Notes under the pieces: generated by a model
The model's database searches: none
Told to the model about the DNA's origin: nothing
The model's input: the letters and a program-made list of their open reading frames with translations, nothing else
Shown: positions 1-7,417 of the stretch, piece after piece
How positions within the stretch are numbered: position 1 is the first letter of the stretch
Layout: every line of letters begins with the position of its first letter
Made by a program: the position numbers and the translations under genes
NCBI GenBank assembly: GCA_033720955.1
Contig: JAWWBN010000079.1
Span: 1 to 14,713, forward strand
DNA from: JAWWBN01 sp033720955
Lineage (GTDB): Bacteria; Acidobacteriota; Thermoanaerobaculia; Multivoradales; JAHEKO01
Reading direction: 5' to 3'
Length of the DNA: 14,713 nucleotides

Positions 1-738
1 CTCGCCGCGCTGCTCCTGGGTGAAGAGGCGGCGTCCGGCCACGGCGAAGGAGGACCACCCGGGGCCCACGCGGATCCTCCACAGCTCGCGCGGCGGGCGC
101 GTCTCCCAATCGGCGGCGAGACGCACGCCGGGAACCACGCCGTCGCGCCCGGGACCGCGGAAGCCGGGCCACTCGGCCTCGGCCAGAGGCGTCGAGAGCT
201 CGGCGGTCGCCGCGCCGTCGCGCGTCGCGAGGTAGCGGTCCTCGGCGGTCGGCGCCCAGCGCCAGGTTCGCTCGGCGCGGAAGTCGCCCCAGACGCCGTC
301 CGAGCGGACGAGGGTCCAGAAGCCGAAGCCCAGCGTCGCGGCGAGGAGCGCCAGCGCGGTGCGGCGGCCGGGCGCCACCCAGCGGGCGGCCACCAGCCCC
401 ACCACGAAGGCGCTGAAGCCGAATGGGATGGCCTGCCCCAGGGTGCCGAAGCCGCGCATGGTGGAGTGCGAGAGGAGAGTGCTCACCACCAGCAGCGCGA
501 CGAGACCGGCGGCCCCCGCCAGCTTCTCGCGTCCGCGGGCGCGGCTGGCCGCGAGCCACCAGACCAGGATCAGGAGCGCGCCGATCGCGGGCCCGAAGAA
601 GGCGGCCATGAAGACCGCCGGCGAGAGCTCGTCGGCGAGGGAGGGCAGGGCGCGAAGGGCCCAGAGCAGCGCCAGCAGCAGCAGAGCCGGCCACAGTCGG
701 AGCGGTCGGAACGGGGGGGACGCGGGCTTGGGCTCCAT
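1..738 (-). CDS. Membrane-anchored PQQ-like beta-propeller protein, N-terminal part (runs off the left edge)
   Basis: An open frame of 246 codons runs from an ATG at 738 to the window edge without a stop. The start is well supported: GGAGG lies four bases upstream of the ATG. The N-terminal half is a membrane domain with about five hydrophobic segments (roughly residues 15-32, 42-63, 74-91, 101-120 and 125-144). A polar linker follows, then at residues 189-201 the motif EWPGFRGPGRDGV, which opens many PQQ-like/BamB-like propeller proteins, and the first blade (ELWRIRVGPGWSSFAVAGRRLFTQE). The domain order predicts a propeller held on the outer face of the inner membrane. The visible part contains nothing that assigns an enzymatic reaction, so I read it as a non-enzymatic or unknown-function propeller. 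It is transcribed away from the patatin at 839. The same entry motif occurs in the lipoprotein at 7418-8752, so this genome carries at least two members of the superfamily. Confidence 0.82.
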   Translation of the reverse strand, partial: MEPKPASPPFRPLRLWPALLLLALLWALRALPSLADELSPAVFMAAFFGPAIGALLILVWWLAASRARGREKLAGAAGLVALLVVSTLLSHSTMRGFGTLGQAIPFGFSAFVVGLVAARWVAPGRRTALALLAATLGFGFWTLVRSDGVWGDFRAERTWRWAPTAEDRYLATRDGAATAELSTPLAEAEWPGFRGPGRDGVVPGVRLAADWETRPPRELWRIRVGPGWSSFAVAGRRLFTQEQRGE

Positions 739-838
739 GGGGCCTCCGGAAGCTCTGGCGGCGTTCTCGGCGATCCTAGCTCACGCGCGATACCGCCAAG
801 CCGCCGGGCGGGCGGGAAATGAGTATCCTGTCACCATC
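739..838. promoter_or_regulatory. Divergent intergenic region; weak promoter candidate for the leftward gene
   Basis: These 100 bases separate two divergent starts, so both promoters should lie here or inside the neighbouring gene. On the minus strand TTGGCG (799-794) and TAGGAT (778-773) resemble -35 and -10 boxes, but the 15-base spacing is short. No convincing plus-strand promoter is visible for the patatin. Its ATG at 839 also has no clear Shine-Dalgarno sequence, since the upstream bases are ATCCTGTCACCATC. Confidence 0.3.
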
Positions 839-1612
839 ATGGAGTATCGCCTCGGGATCGTGCTGTCCGGGGGCGGCGCGCGGGCCGCGGGTCACATCGG
901 GGTGCTCAAGGCGCTGGCCGAGGAGGGGATCGAGCCGGACTGCTTCTCCGGCACCAGCGGCGGCGCCATCGTCGGGGCGCTGGCCGCCGCGGGCTACTCG
1001 CCCGAGGAGATGCTGGAGTTCTTCGAGACCCGGAGCCCCTTCCGGCTGTCCAAGCTGGCGCTGCGCAAGCCGGGCTTCATCGACACCGAGAAGGTGCAGC
1101 GGGACTTTCGCGAGTTCTTCCCCGACGACTCCTTCGAGGCCCTGGACAGGAAGCTGTTCGTGGCCGCCACCGACATCGAGAACGCGCGGCTGGAGATCTT
1201 CTCCACCGGTCCGCTCATCCCGGCCGTGGTGGCCTCGGCCTCGGTGCCGGCGGTGTTCACGCCCACTCCGGTGGGCGACCGGCTCTTCTCGGACGGCGGC
1301 ATCGTGGACAATCTGCCCGTCGAGCCGCTGATCGGGCTGTGCGACCACATCGTGGGGGTGTACGCCAACCCGGTCCGGACGGTGGATCGCAAGCATCTGA
1401 AGAGCTCGTTCGCCGTCTCCCTGCGCGCCTTCGAGGTGGCGAGCTACAACGCCTCGCGGCGCAAGTTCCACCTCTGCGACCTCCTGCTCTGCCCCGAGGA
1501 GATCGGCCACTTCGGCACCTTCTCCACCAAGCACCTGGGGGAGATTCTCGACGTGGGCTATCGCGCCGCCCGGAAGCGCATGCCCGAGATCCGCTCCCTG
1601 CTCTCCTCGTGA
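839..1612 (+). CDS. Patatin-like phospholipase, RssA type
   Basis: A 257-residue patatin-fold serine hydrolase (acyl hydrolase, Ser-Asp dyad). The oxyanion-hole loop is SGGGARAAGHIGVLKAL (residues 10-26). The nucleophile elbow is GTSGG with Ser40. The catalytic Asp is D152 in FSDGGIVDNLP. Length and motif spacing fit the compact bacterial RssA/YlbK-like group, which has no extra domains. There is no signal peptide or transmembrane segment, so a cytoplasmic or membrane-peripheral location is likely. The open frame extends further upstream, but the family N-terminus begins just before SGGGARA, and the ATG at 839 places it correctly; no in-frame start with a better ribosome site is visible. The gene stands alone: its upstream neighbour is divergent, and a terminator-like hairpin follows the stop. 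Substrate cannot be told from sequence; lysophospholipid or other acyl ester hydrolysis is the family expectation. The other patatin in the window (10209-11426) is clearly different in sequence and length. Confidence 0.9.
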   Translation: MEYRLGIVLSGGGARAAGHIGVLKALAEEGIEPDCFSGTSGGAIVGALAAAGYSPEEMLEFFETRSPFRLSKLALRKPGFIDTEKVQRDFREFFPDDSFEALDRKLFVAATDIENARLEIFSTGPLIPAVVASASVPAVFTPTPVGDRLFSDGGIVDNLPVEPLIGLCDHIVGVYANPVRTVDRKHLKSSFAVSLRAFEVASYNASRRKFHLCDLLLCPEEIGHFGTFSTKHLGEILDVGYRAARKRMPEIRSLLSS

Positions 1613-1623
1613 CCACGGGTCGG

Positions 1624-1657
1624 ACGCCCGGCGCCGGGCCGGAGGGCGTTTTCTCTC
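1624..1657 (+). terminator. Probable intrinsic terminator after the patatin gene
   Basis: ACGCCC (1624-1629) pairs with GGGCGT (1644-1649), and TTTTCTCTC follows. The 14-base loop itself contains the palindrome GCCCGGCGCCGGGC, so the hairpin can fold in more than one way. It begins 12 bases after the stop codon. The stem is only six perfect pairs, so strength is uncertain. Confidence 0.45.
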
Positions 1658-1669
1658 TTGACGCCCTCC
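1641..1669. repeat. Inverted repeat, 9-bp perfect arms
   Basis: GGAGGGCGT (1641-1649) and ACGCCCTCC (1661-1669) are exact reverse complements separated by 11 bases. The left arm is shared with the stem of the patatin terminator, so the two hairpins exclude each other. The right arm overlaps the -35 box of the receptor promoter. Confidence 0.6.
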
Positions 1670-1686
1670 CGCCACGCTGCTAGCTT
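1658..1686 (+). promoter_or_regulatory. Candidate sigma-70 promoter of the TonB-dependent receptor gene
   Basis: TTGACG (1658-1663) and TAGCTT (1681-1686) are separated by exactly 17 bases, and the -10 is preceded by TG one base upstream (TGC-TAGCTT), an extended -10 feature. Transcription would start near 1693, leaving a leader of about 95 bases. The boxes match consensus at 5 of 6 and 3 of 6 positions. No other good match lies in this gap. Confidence 0.5.
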
Positions 1687-1786
1687 GAGGCGACTCGACT
1701 CTTCGAGCTCAGCGAGACGGCGCATCCTCGAGGCCCCAGGGCCCGGGGTGCGACGCACCCGTAAACGCCAGACCGAGAGGTGACGC

Positions 1787-4381
1787 ATGCAGCCTAGCCC
1801 GTTCCAACGCACATTCTGGATCTTCGCCCTGGCGATCGCACTGCTCGTCGGGATGACGCCCGCCGCCCTGGCCCAGGGGGAGGGCGACGCGGAGACGGAC
1901 ACCGAAGAGGCGGAGGAGGCCGCCGCGGAAGAGCCCCAGTTCGGCGAGATCATCGTCGTCACGGGAACCCGCGCACAGCCGCGCTCCGTCACCGAGTCGA
2001 TGGTGCCGATCGACGTGATCGAGGCCGACGACTTCCTGGCCCAGGGGGACACCGACCTCAGCAGCCTGCTGCGCACCCTGGCGCCCTCCTACAACGTCAA
2101 CACCCAGCCCATCAGCGACGCGGCCACGGTGGTGCGGCCGGCCAACCTGCGGAACCTGGCCCCCGACCACACGCTGGTGCTGATCAACGGCAAGCGGCGC
2201 CACCGCGCAGCCGTCATCTACTGGCTCGGCAACGGCGTCGCCGACGGCGCCCAGGGCCCCGACATCTCGGCCATCCCGGCCATCGCCCTGCGCCAGGTCG
2301 AGGTACTGCGCGACGGGGCCTCCGCCCAGTACGGCTCGGACGCCATCGCCGGCGTCATGAACTTCCTGCTCAAGGATGCCAGCTCCGGCGGCTCCGTCGA
2401 GCTGCGCACCGGCCAGTACGCCGAGGGCGACGGCACCTCCTACTCGGTGGCGGCCAACGCCGGCTTCCCGCTGGGTGACACCGGCTTCTTCAACGTCAGC
2501 TTCGAGGGCGGCCAGAGCGACCCGACCGACCGCAGCGTCCAGCGCGACGACGCCGCCGCGCTGATCGCCGCCGGCAACACCCACGTCCGCGACCCCGCGC
2601 AGATCTGGGGCTCCCCCGAGATCGACGACGACTACAAGTTCTGGGCCAACTTCGGCCACGTCTTCGACAGCGGGCAGCAGTTCTACGGCCACGCCAACTA
2701 CGTCTCGAAGACCGTCACCGGCGGCTTCTTCTTCCGCAACCCGAACACCCGGGGCTCCGTCTTCAGCCTGGACGGCGGCCAGACGCTGCTCATCGGCGAC
2801 CTGCTGGACGCCCAGGACGGCGTGCTGGACGGGTCGGCCAACTGCCCCACGGTGACCGTCACCAACAACGTGCCCGATCCGGCCGCGTTGGCGCAGGTCT
2901 TCGCCGACCCCAACTGCTTCTCCTTCCAGGAGCTCTTCCCCGGCGGCTTCACACCCAACTTCGGCGGCGACGTGCAGGACAGCGCGCTGCTGCTGGGGGT
3001 CCGCGGCCAGACGGGGGGCGGCCTGGCCTGGGACGTCAGCCTGTCCAACGGCTCGAACGAGGTGGACTTCTTCATCTTCAATACGGTCAACGCCTCTCTG
3101 GGCCCCGACACGCCCACCTCCTTCGACCCCGGCCTCTACGAGCAGGAGGAGCTCAACTTCAACTTCGACGTCAGCTACGCCCTGAACAACCAGACCAACG
3201 TGGCCGGCGGCATCGAGTGGCGCGAGGAGGAGTTCACCATCGGCATCGGCCAGATCGAGTCGTTCGAGATCGGCCCGCTGGCGGCGCAGGGCTTCAGCTC
3301 CGCCTCCAACGGCTTCCCCGGCTTCAGCGACATCGCCGCCGGCTCGTGGAGCCGCAGCAACTGGGCCGTCTACGGCGACCTCGAGCGCACCAGCGCCGAC
3401 GAGCGCTGGACCTACGGCGTCGCCGTGCGCTTCGAGGACTTCGAAGACTTCGGCTCGACCACCAACGGCAAGCTCTCGGCTCGCTTCCAGGCCACGGATC
3501 AGTTCCAGGTCCGGGGCAGCATCTCGACCGGCTTCCGCGCTCCCACGCCGGGCCAGTCGAACGCCTTCAACGTCTCGACCGAGTTCGACCTGCAGTTGAT
3601 GGACCTGGTCAACAACGGCACCATCCCGTCGTCGTCCCGCGTGGCGCAGCTCCGGGGCGGTCAGCCGCTCACCGCCGAGGAGTCCACCAACCTGGCCTTC
3701 GGCTTCGGCTACGACAACGGTCCCTTCACCCTGACCGTGGACTTCTTCCAGATCGAGCTCACCGACCGCCTGGCGGTGACCCAGAACTTCTCCCTCACGC
3801 AGGAGGAGGTCGACCAGCTCGTGGCCGAGGGGATCACCAGCGCCGCCAACCTGCAGAACTTCCGCTTCTTCACCAACGACTTCGACACCGAGACCCAGGG
3901 CTTCGACGTGGTGGCCACCTGGCTGCCGCCCGGCCTGGGCGGGAACACCGACTTCAGCTTCCTCTTCAACTACACGGAGACGGAGGTCACGAAGTTCAAT
4001 CCCGCCACCCTGGACCAGACCCGCATCCGGGAGCTGCAGGAGGCGCTGCCGGAGATGCGCTACAACCTCACCGCCAACCACCGTCTGGACAACGGCCTGC
4101 GCTTCCTGGGCCGGCTGAGCTACTACGACGACTGGTTCGACTCCGAGGACGTGGCGGTCTACGGCGGCAAGCACGTGCTGGACGTCGAGGTCGGCTACCA
4201 GTTCAACGACAACCTGGGCCTGATCGTGGGCAGCCAGAACATCCTGGACGAGTTCCCCGATGTCAACACCGGGGCGCGCTCGGGGGTGGGCAACCTCTAC
4301 AGCCAGTTCTCCCCGTTCGGCTTCAACGGCGCGTTCTACTACGCCCGCCTGGTGTACAGCTTCGCCTCCTCCTGGGACTAG
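1787..4381 (+). CDS. TonB-dependent outer-membrane receptor
   Basis: An 864-residue outer-membrane transporter powered by TonB/ExbBD. Residues 1-29 form a signal peptide ending TPAALA, followed by a very acidic linker (about 31-51). A TonB-box-like segment EIIVVTGTR (about 54-62) leads into the plug domain. The plug carries LVLINGKRRHRAAVI and VEVLRDGASAQYGSDAIAGVM, both hallmarks of this receptor class. The remainder is beta-barrel, rich in aromatic and N/D/G turns. Two cysteines (353 and 377) sit in one probable extracellular loop and could form a disulfide. The last strand reads GAFYYARLVYSF, with five extra residues ASSWD after the usual terminal Phe. The start is supported by GAGAGG seven bases before the ATG. 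The substrate is unknown: members import iron chelates, cobalamin, peptides or saccharides, and no neighbouring gene (no siderophore, SusD or haem gene) decides between them. A strong terminator follows, so the gene is probably monocistronic. Confidence 0.95.
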   Translation: MQPSPFQRTFWIFALAIALLVGMTPAALAQGEGDAETDTEEAEEAAAEEPQFGEIIVVTGTRAQPRSVTESMVPIDVIEADDFLAQGDTDLSSLLRTLAPSYNVNTQPISDAATVVRPANLRNLAPDHTLVLINGKRRHRAAVIYWLGNGVADGAQGPDISAIPAIALRQVEVLRDGASAQYGSDAIAGVMNFLLKDASSGGSVELRTGQYAEGDGTSYSVAANAGFPLGDTGFFNVSFEGGQSDPTDRSVQRDDAAALIAAGNTHVRDPAQIWGSPEIDDDYKFWANFGHVFDSGQQFYGHANYVSKTVTGGFFFRNPNTRGSVFSLDGGQTLLIGDLLDAQDGVLDGSANCPTVTVTNNVPDPAALAQVFADPNCFSFQELFPGGFTPNFGGDVQDSALLLGVRGQTGGGLAWDVSLSNGSNEVDFFIFNTVNASLGPDTPTSFDPGLYEQEELNFNFDVSYALNNQTNVAGGIEWREEEFTIGIGQIESFEIGPLAAQGFSSASNGFPGFSDIAAGSWSRSNWAVYGDLERTSADERWTYGVAVRFEDFEDFGSTTNGKLSARFQATDQFQVRGSISTGFRAPTPGQSNAFNVSTEFDLQLMDLVNNGTIPSSSRVAQLRGGQPLTAEESTNLAFGFGYDNGPFTLTVDFFQIELTDRLAVTQNFSLTQEEVDQLVAEGITSAANLQNFRFFTNDFDTETQGFDVVATWLPPGLGGNTDFSFLFNYTETEVTKFNPATLDQTRIRELQEALPEMRYNLTANHRLDNGLRFLGRLSYYDDWFDSEDVAVYGGKHVLDVEVGYQFNDNLGLIVGSQNILDEFPDVNTGARSGVGNLYSQFSPFGFNGAFYYARLVYSFASSWD

Positions 4382-4440
4382 ACCGGGGGAGCGTCGCGTC
4401 GGCGGGCGAAGCTCCGCCGGCGCGATCCGTCGCCGATCCA

Positions 4441-4480
4441 GGGCCCGTCACCTCTTGGTGGCGGGCCCTTCTTCTCTCCC
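4441..4480 (+). terminator. Strong intrinsic terminator of the receptor gene
   Basis: A 12-bp stem (4441-4452 with 4457-4468, GGGCCCGTCACC against GGTGGCGGGCCC) has one T-G wobble and a four-base TCTT loop. The pyrimidine tract TTCTTCTCTCCC follows. The reverse direction has no T tract, so it serves the plus-strand receptor gene and not the convergent gene that ends at 4511. Confidence 0.85.
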
Positions 4481-4510
4481 GGGAGGGCGCCCCGGGCCGG
4501 CGACGACCGG

Positions 4511-5593
4511 CTAGCGGACTTCGAGCTCGGCCACCCCGAACACCCGGCCCTCGCGGGTCTTGAGAGTGGTCCGGTAGCGGCCCGGCGGCGTCGCGCCCGT
4601 CTCGGGCCGCCAGAGACCCCAGACCCGGAAGCCCCACGGATGGGCGGCGATCTGCACCTCGCCCGTGCCTCCGATCCTCTCGCCGTCGCGGAACCAGTCG
4701 AGCTCCACCGTGGTCGAGAGCTCGCTGGGCGAGAAGACCTCGACCAGCACCACCAGCCCCGCCTCGACCGAGGCCGCCGGCGCCGGCGACTCGAGCGGAG
4801 CCGACAGCTCCAGCGAGTCGGGGTCGATCCCGGCGGCGAACGTGGCATCGGTCATGCGCAGGGGCACCGGCGGCACCAGCACGGGCAGTGCGAAGCCCAC
4901 CACCAGGATCGCCAGACCGGGCGCCAGCATCCGCGTCCGGCCCCACAGACCCCGCGCTCCGCGCCAGACCAGCGGCGCCGCGGTGGCGACGGCCGCCACC
5001 GCGGCCACACGGCTGGCGACGGCCGGATCCACCTGGAGCACGATGGGCAGCAGCAGGGTCAGCGCGGCGAACGCCACGGTGGCGAAGAAGAGCATGCCGA
5101 AGAGGGGGCTGGTGCGCAGCAGCCGGTCGAAGAGCAGGTCCAGGCAGGAGAGGAGGGCCAGACCCACCAGGAGAGCGGTGAACGCCAGGTTGGGAGAGGT
5201 CGGCACCGTGGAGTAGGCGAAGAAGGGGATCAGAAAGAAGAGCGTCTCCTGGTAGAGGGTTCGGGTCAGGTAGGAGGTGATCTCGACGCCTACCGGCGGC
5301 GCCTGAAGGTCCTCCATCCGGTCCCCGACCCCCCTGGCGGTCCCGTCGGGGCGGCCGCCGAAGAAGAGGGTGGACAGCCAGGTGACGCCCAGGAAGACCA
5401 CGACCCACGGGACGAAGGAGTAGCGCTCGTGCGCCAGGACCACCACCGCGATCCCGGTCACCAGGGCCCAGACCGAGTGGACCATCCAGAAGAGACGCCG
5501 GTGGCGGTTCCAGAAGCGGCGCGCCCGATCCCGGAAGGAAGCCCTCTCCTCGGGGTCGCCGGCGCTCGGGCTCTCGGGTCTGGGGTCTCTCAT
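4511..5593 (-). CDS. DUF5924/DUF2914-like membrane protein
   Basis: A 360-residue polytopic membrane protein of unknown function. A basic cytoplasmic N-terminus (RDRARRFWNRHRR, about 21-33) is followed by about seven hydrophobic segments: 35-54, 60-78, 115-130, 136-156, 164-186, 195-209 and 222-241. After the last segment, residues about 275-358 form a soluble beta-rich domain with VELDWFRDGERIG, GFRVWGLWRPETG and PPGRYRTTLKTREGRVFG. This matches my memory of DUF2914 (a W-x-x-x-G strand, an R-x-W strand, and PGxWxV followed by G-x-x-x-G). The N-terminal part resembles DUF5924. Family names are from recollection and no database was searched. The domain is predicted to face the periplasm. The start at the ATG (5593) has only a weak GTGAG upstream. 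It lies downstream of the carboxypeptidase on the same strand, with 122 bases between and its own promoter candidate. Confidence 0.75.
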   Translation of the reverse strand: MRDPRPESPSAGDPEERASFRDRARRFWNRHRRLFWMVHSVWALVTGIAVVVLAHERYSFVPWVVVFLGVTWLSTLFFGGRPDGTARGVGDRMEDLQAPPVGVEITSYLTRTLYQETLFFLIPFFAYSTVPTSPNLAFTALLVGLALLSCLDLLFDRLLRTSPLFGMLFFATVAFAALTLLLPIVLQVDPAVASRVAAVAAVATAAPLVWRGARGLWGRTRMLAPGLAILVVGFALPVLVPPVPLRMTDATFAAGIDPDSLELSAPLESPAPAASVEAGLVVLVEVFSPSELSTTVELDWFRDGERIGGTGEVQIAAHPWGFRVWGLWRPETGATPPGRYRTTLKTREGRVFGVAELEVR

Positions 5594-5634
5594 CTCACGG
5601 CGCCGGCGCGGGTGCCGCGGCCAGCGCGGACGGG

Positions 5635-5665
5635 ATCATAGTGCGGAGCGGCCGCGTCGCGGCAA
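5635..5665 (-). promoter_or_regulatory. Candidate promoter of the DUF5924/DUF2914-like gene
   Basis: On the minus strand TTGCCG (5665-5660) and TATGAT (5640-5635) are 19 bases apart. The -10 matches consensus at 5 of 6 positions; the spacing is long. The leader would be about 35-40 bases. CGGCCGC and GCGGCCG arms inside the region could form a hairpin, but no T tract follows, so I do not call a terminator for the carboxypeptidase. Confidence 0.4.
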
Positions 5666-5715
5666 GCGGCCGACCCTCCCCGTGCGCGACCGGCCCCCGC
5701 GTGGTGGCCGGGCTC

Positions 5716-7251
5716 TCAGAGCCGGTCCGTCTCCTCGATGAAGCGGGCCAGGTCGTCCCGGAACTTCTCGAGCGAGGGCGGGTGCAGGTACATCATGTGC
5801 CCGGCCTCGTACATCTCCAGACGAATCCGCTCGCGGGCCTCGGGCGGCACGTCGAGGTGGGCGATGTCGTGCTTGGTGGCCAGGGTGGGGGTGGCCAGGT
5901 CGTAGTAGCCCTGCTGCACCAGGAGGTGCAGACCGGGGTTCATGGTCAGCGCCATGGCCAGGTCGCCGCGCAGGTTGGCCCAGGGCACCGCCCAGCCCTG
6001 GGAGTCGGGCGGTTGGTGCTCCCAGTCCCAGTCGCGAACCCCGCCCATCACCTGGTAGGTCTCGTCGCGCCCGAACTCCAGCTCGTCGTGCAGGTAGCTG
6101 AGGAAGGCGGCGGTGAAGGCGGGTCCCACCGCCGGGAAGAACGGGTCGTAGTCCATGTCCTCCGCCAGCGGGTTGACCGAAGGGCCGATGAACCGGGAGT
6201 CGATCCGCCCGGTGATGGTGCGCTGGTCGCGCAGCAGCTCCTGCAGGAACTGCTGATGGCCGACCCGGAGGTCCGCCCTCTCCCAGTAGTCCGACGAAGC
6301 CCCGGTGTAGGCGGCCAGCTTCTCCGCCACCGCCCGCTTCTCCTGGGGGTCGATGGTGTAGCCCTTGAGGAGGGCGGGAGCGTACTCGTCGTAGGCGAAG
6401 CGCTCCACCTCGGCGTGGAAGGCCGCCAGGTCGGCCGGCTTGTCGGGGATCGCGTCGTGGTACCAGGCGGTGGCCGCCAGGGTCGGCAGGTAGAGCACGT
6501 GCGGCAGGTCGATGCCGCCGCCGTCGATCCCCGACCCCATGTCGAGGAAGGGCGACACCACCACGACGCCGTTGAAGTTCATGCCGTGGACGCTCTGCAG
6601 GTGCCAGACGAGACCGGCGGTGCGGATGCCGCCGTAGCTCTCGCCCAGGATGTACTTGGGCGACGCCCAGCGGCCGTTCTCACTGACGTACTGCTTGATG
6701 AACGAGCCGACCGAGCGGATGTCCTGGTCGACGCCCCAGAAGTCGGCCCCGGTCGCCTCGCCCAGCGGCTTGCTGAAGCCAGTGCCCACCGGGTCCACCA
6801 TGACCAGGTCGGTGACGTCGAGGATGGAGTGCTGGTTGTCGATCACCTCGGCCGGCGGCGGCGGCGCGTAGCCCTCGTCCACCACGACCACCCGCTTGGG
6901 CCCCAGCACCCCCATGTGCAGCCAGATCGACGACGAGCCGGGGCCGCCGTTGAAGGCGAAGGTGACGGGGCGCCGGCGCTTGTCCTCGACGCCGTCGCGG
7001 GTGTACGCGATGTAGCCGAATCGGGCGATCGGCTTCTCCCGGTCGTCCTCGAGGATCAGCCAGCCGGCGGTGGCGGTGTAGTCGACCCGGGTGCCGGCGA
7101 TGACGAGGGAGTGCCGGGTCGAGGACGACCGCGCCTCCGGCGCCGCCTCCTCCGTCCGTTCCGACCCCGATTCCTCGGATGCGGCCGCCGCCCACGCGAG
7201 GGGCAGGGCCGTCAGCGCCGTCAAGACGGCAGCGGTGCGAATCGCTCTCAT
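5716..7251 (-). CDS. Secreted serine carboxypeptidase, peptidase family S10
   Basis: A 511-residue alpha/beta-hydrolase that removes C-terminal residues from peptides. Family hallmarks occur in order: FNGGPGSSS (oxyanion region, about 100-108), DPVGTGFSKP (about 153-162) and the nucleophile elbow GESYGG with Ser205. The catalytic Asp451 lies in GYYDLATPT and His485 in AGHMMY near the C-terminus. The triad is complete. The chosen ATG at 7251 begins a textbook signal peptide (MRAIRTAAVLTALTALPLAWAAAA). An in-frame ATG at 7290 would add 13 residues including DETVE, which is unusual for an n-region. Neither start has an ideal ribosome site: GGAGA abuts the 7251 ATG, and the 7290 ATG has only a weak GAGAT. 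A charged Ser/Glu-rich linker follows the signal. Periplasmic or secreted peptide digestion is the likely role. It is divergent from the propeller lipoprotein at 7418. Confidence 0.93.
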   Translation of the reverse strand: MRAIRTAAVLTALTALPLAWAAAASEESGSERTEEAAPEARSSSTRHSLVIAGTRVDYTATAGWLILEDDREKPIARFGYIAYTRDGVEDKRRRPVTFAFNGGPGSSSIWLHMGVLGPKRVVVVDEGYAPPPPAEVIDNQHSILDVTDLVMVDPVGTGFSKPLGEATGADFWGVDQDIRSVGSFIKQYVSENGRWASPKYILGESYGGIRTAGLVWHLQSVHGMNFNGVVVVSPFLDMGSGIDGGGIDLPHVLYLPTLAATAWYHDAIPDKPADLAAFHAEVERFAYDEYAPALLKGYTIDPQEKRAVAEKLAAYTGASSDYWERADLRVGHQQFLQELLRDQRTITGRIDSRFIGPSVNPLAEDMDYDPFFPAVGPAFTAAFLSYLHDELEFGRDETYQVMGGVRDWDWEHQPPDSQGWAVPWANLRGDLAMALTMNPGLHLLVQQGYYDLATPTLATKHDIAHLDVPPEARERIRLEMYEAGHMMYLHPPSLEKFRDDLARFIEETDRL

Positions 7252-7417
7252 TCTCCAGCCGGTGATCTCTACTGTCTCGTCTGCCGCCATCTGCTGGATC
7301 TCACGATCAGCCGGGATGGACGCGGTCAGCCTGCCCGCCCCGCTGCTAACATCCTCCCGGCGCGAATCCTACCGCAAGCCGACGCCGCGCCGATCCCCCA
7401 CCACAAGAGGAGCCGTC
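7252..7417. other. Divergent intergenic region between carboxypeptidase and propeller lipoprotein
   Basis: These 166 bases must carry the promoters of both flanking genes. On the plus strand TGCTAACAT (7344-7352) resembles an extended -10 box like those of the receptor and purA genes, but no matching -35 is found 16-18 bases upstream. No convincing minus-strand promoter is visible. If the carboxypeptidase begins at 7290, the first 39 bases are coding. Confidence 0.3.

Noticed and set aside
1709..4174. A very long open frame on the minus strand opposite the TonB receptor
   Set aside because: It lies entirely antisense to a clear receptor gene. Its translation is low-complexity (G, A, V, R, E, D and L rich) with no domain, as expected from GC-rich codon mirroring.
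5641..5715. Terminator after the S10 carboxypeptidase
   Set aside because: CGGCCGC/GCGGCCG arms can pair, but no T-rich tract follows on the minus strand.
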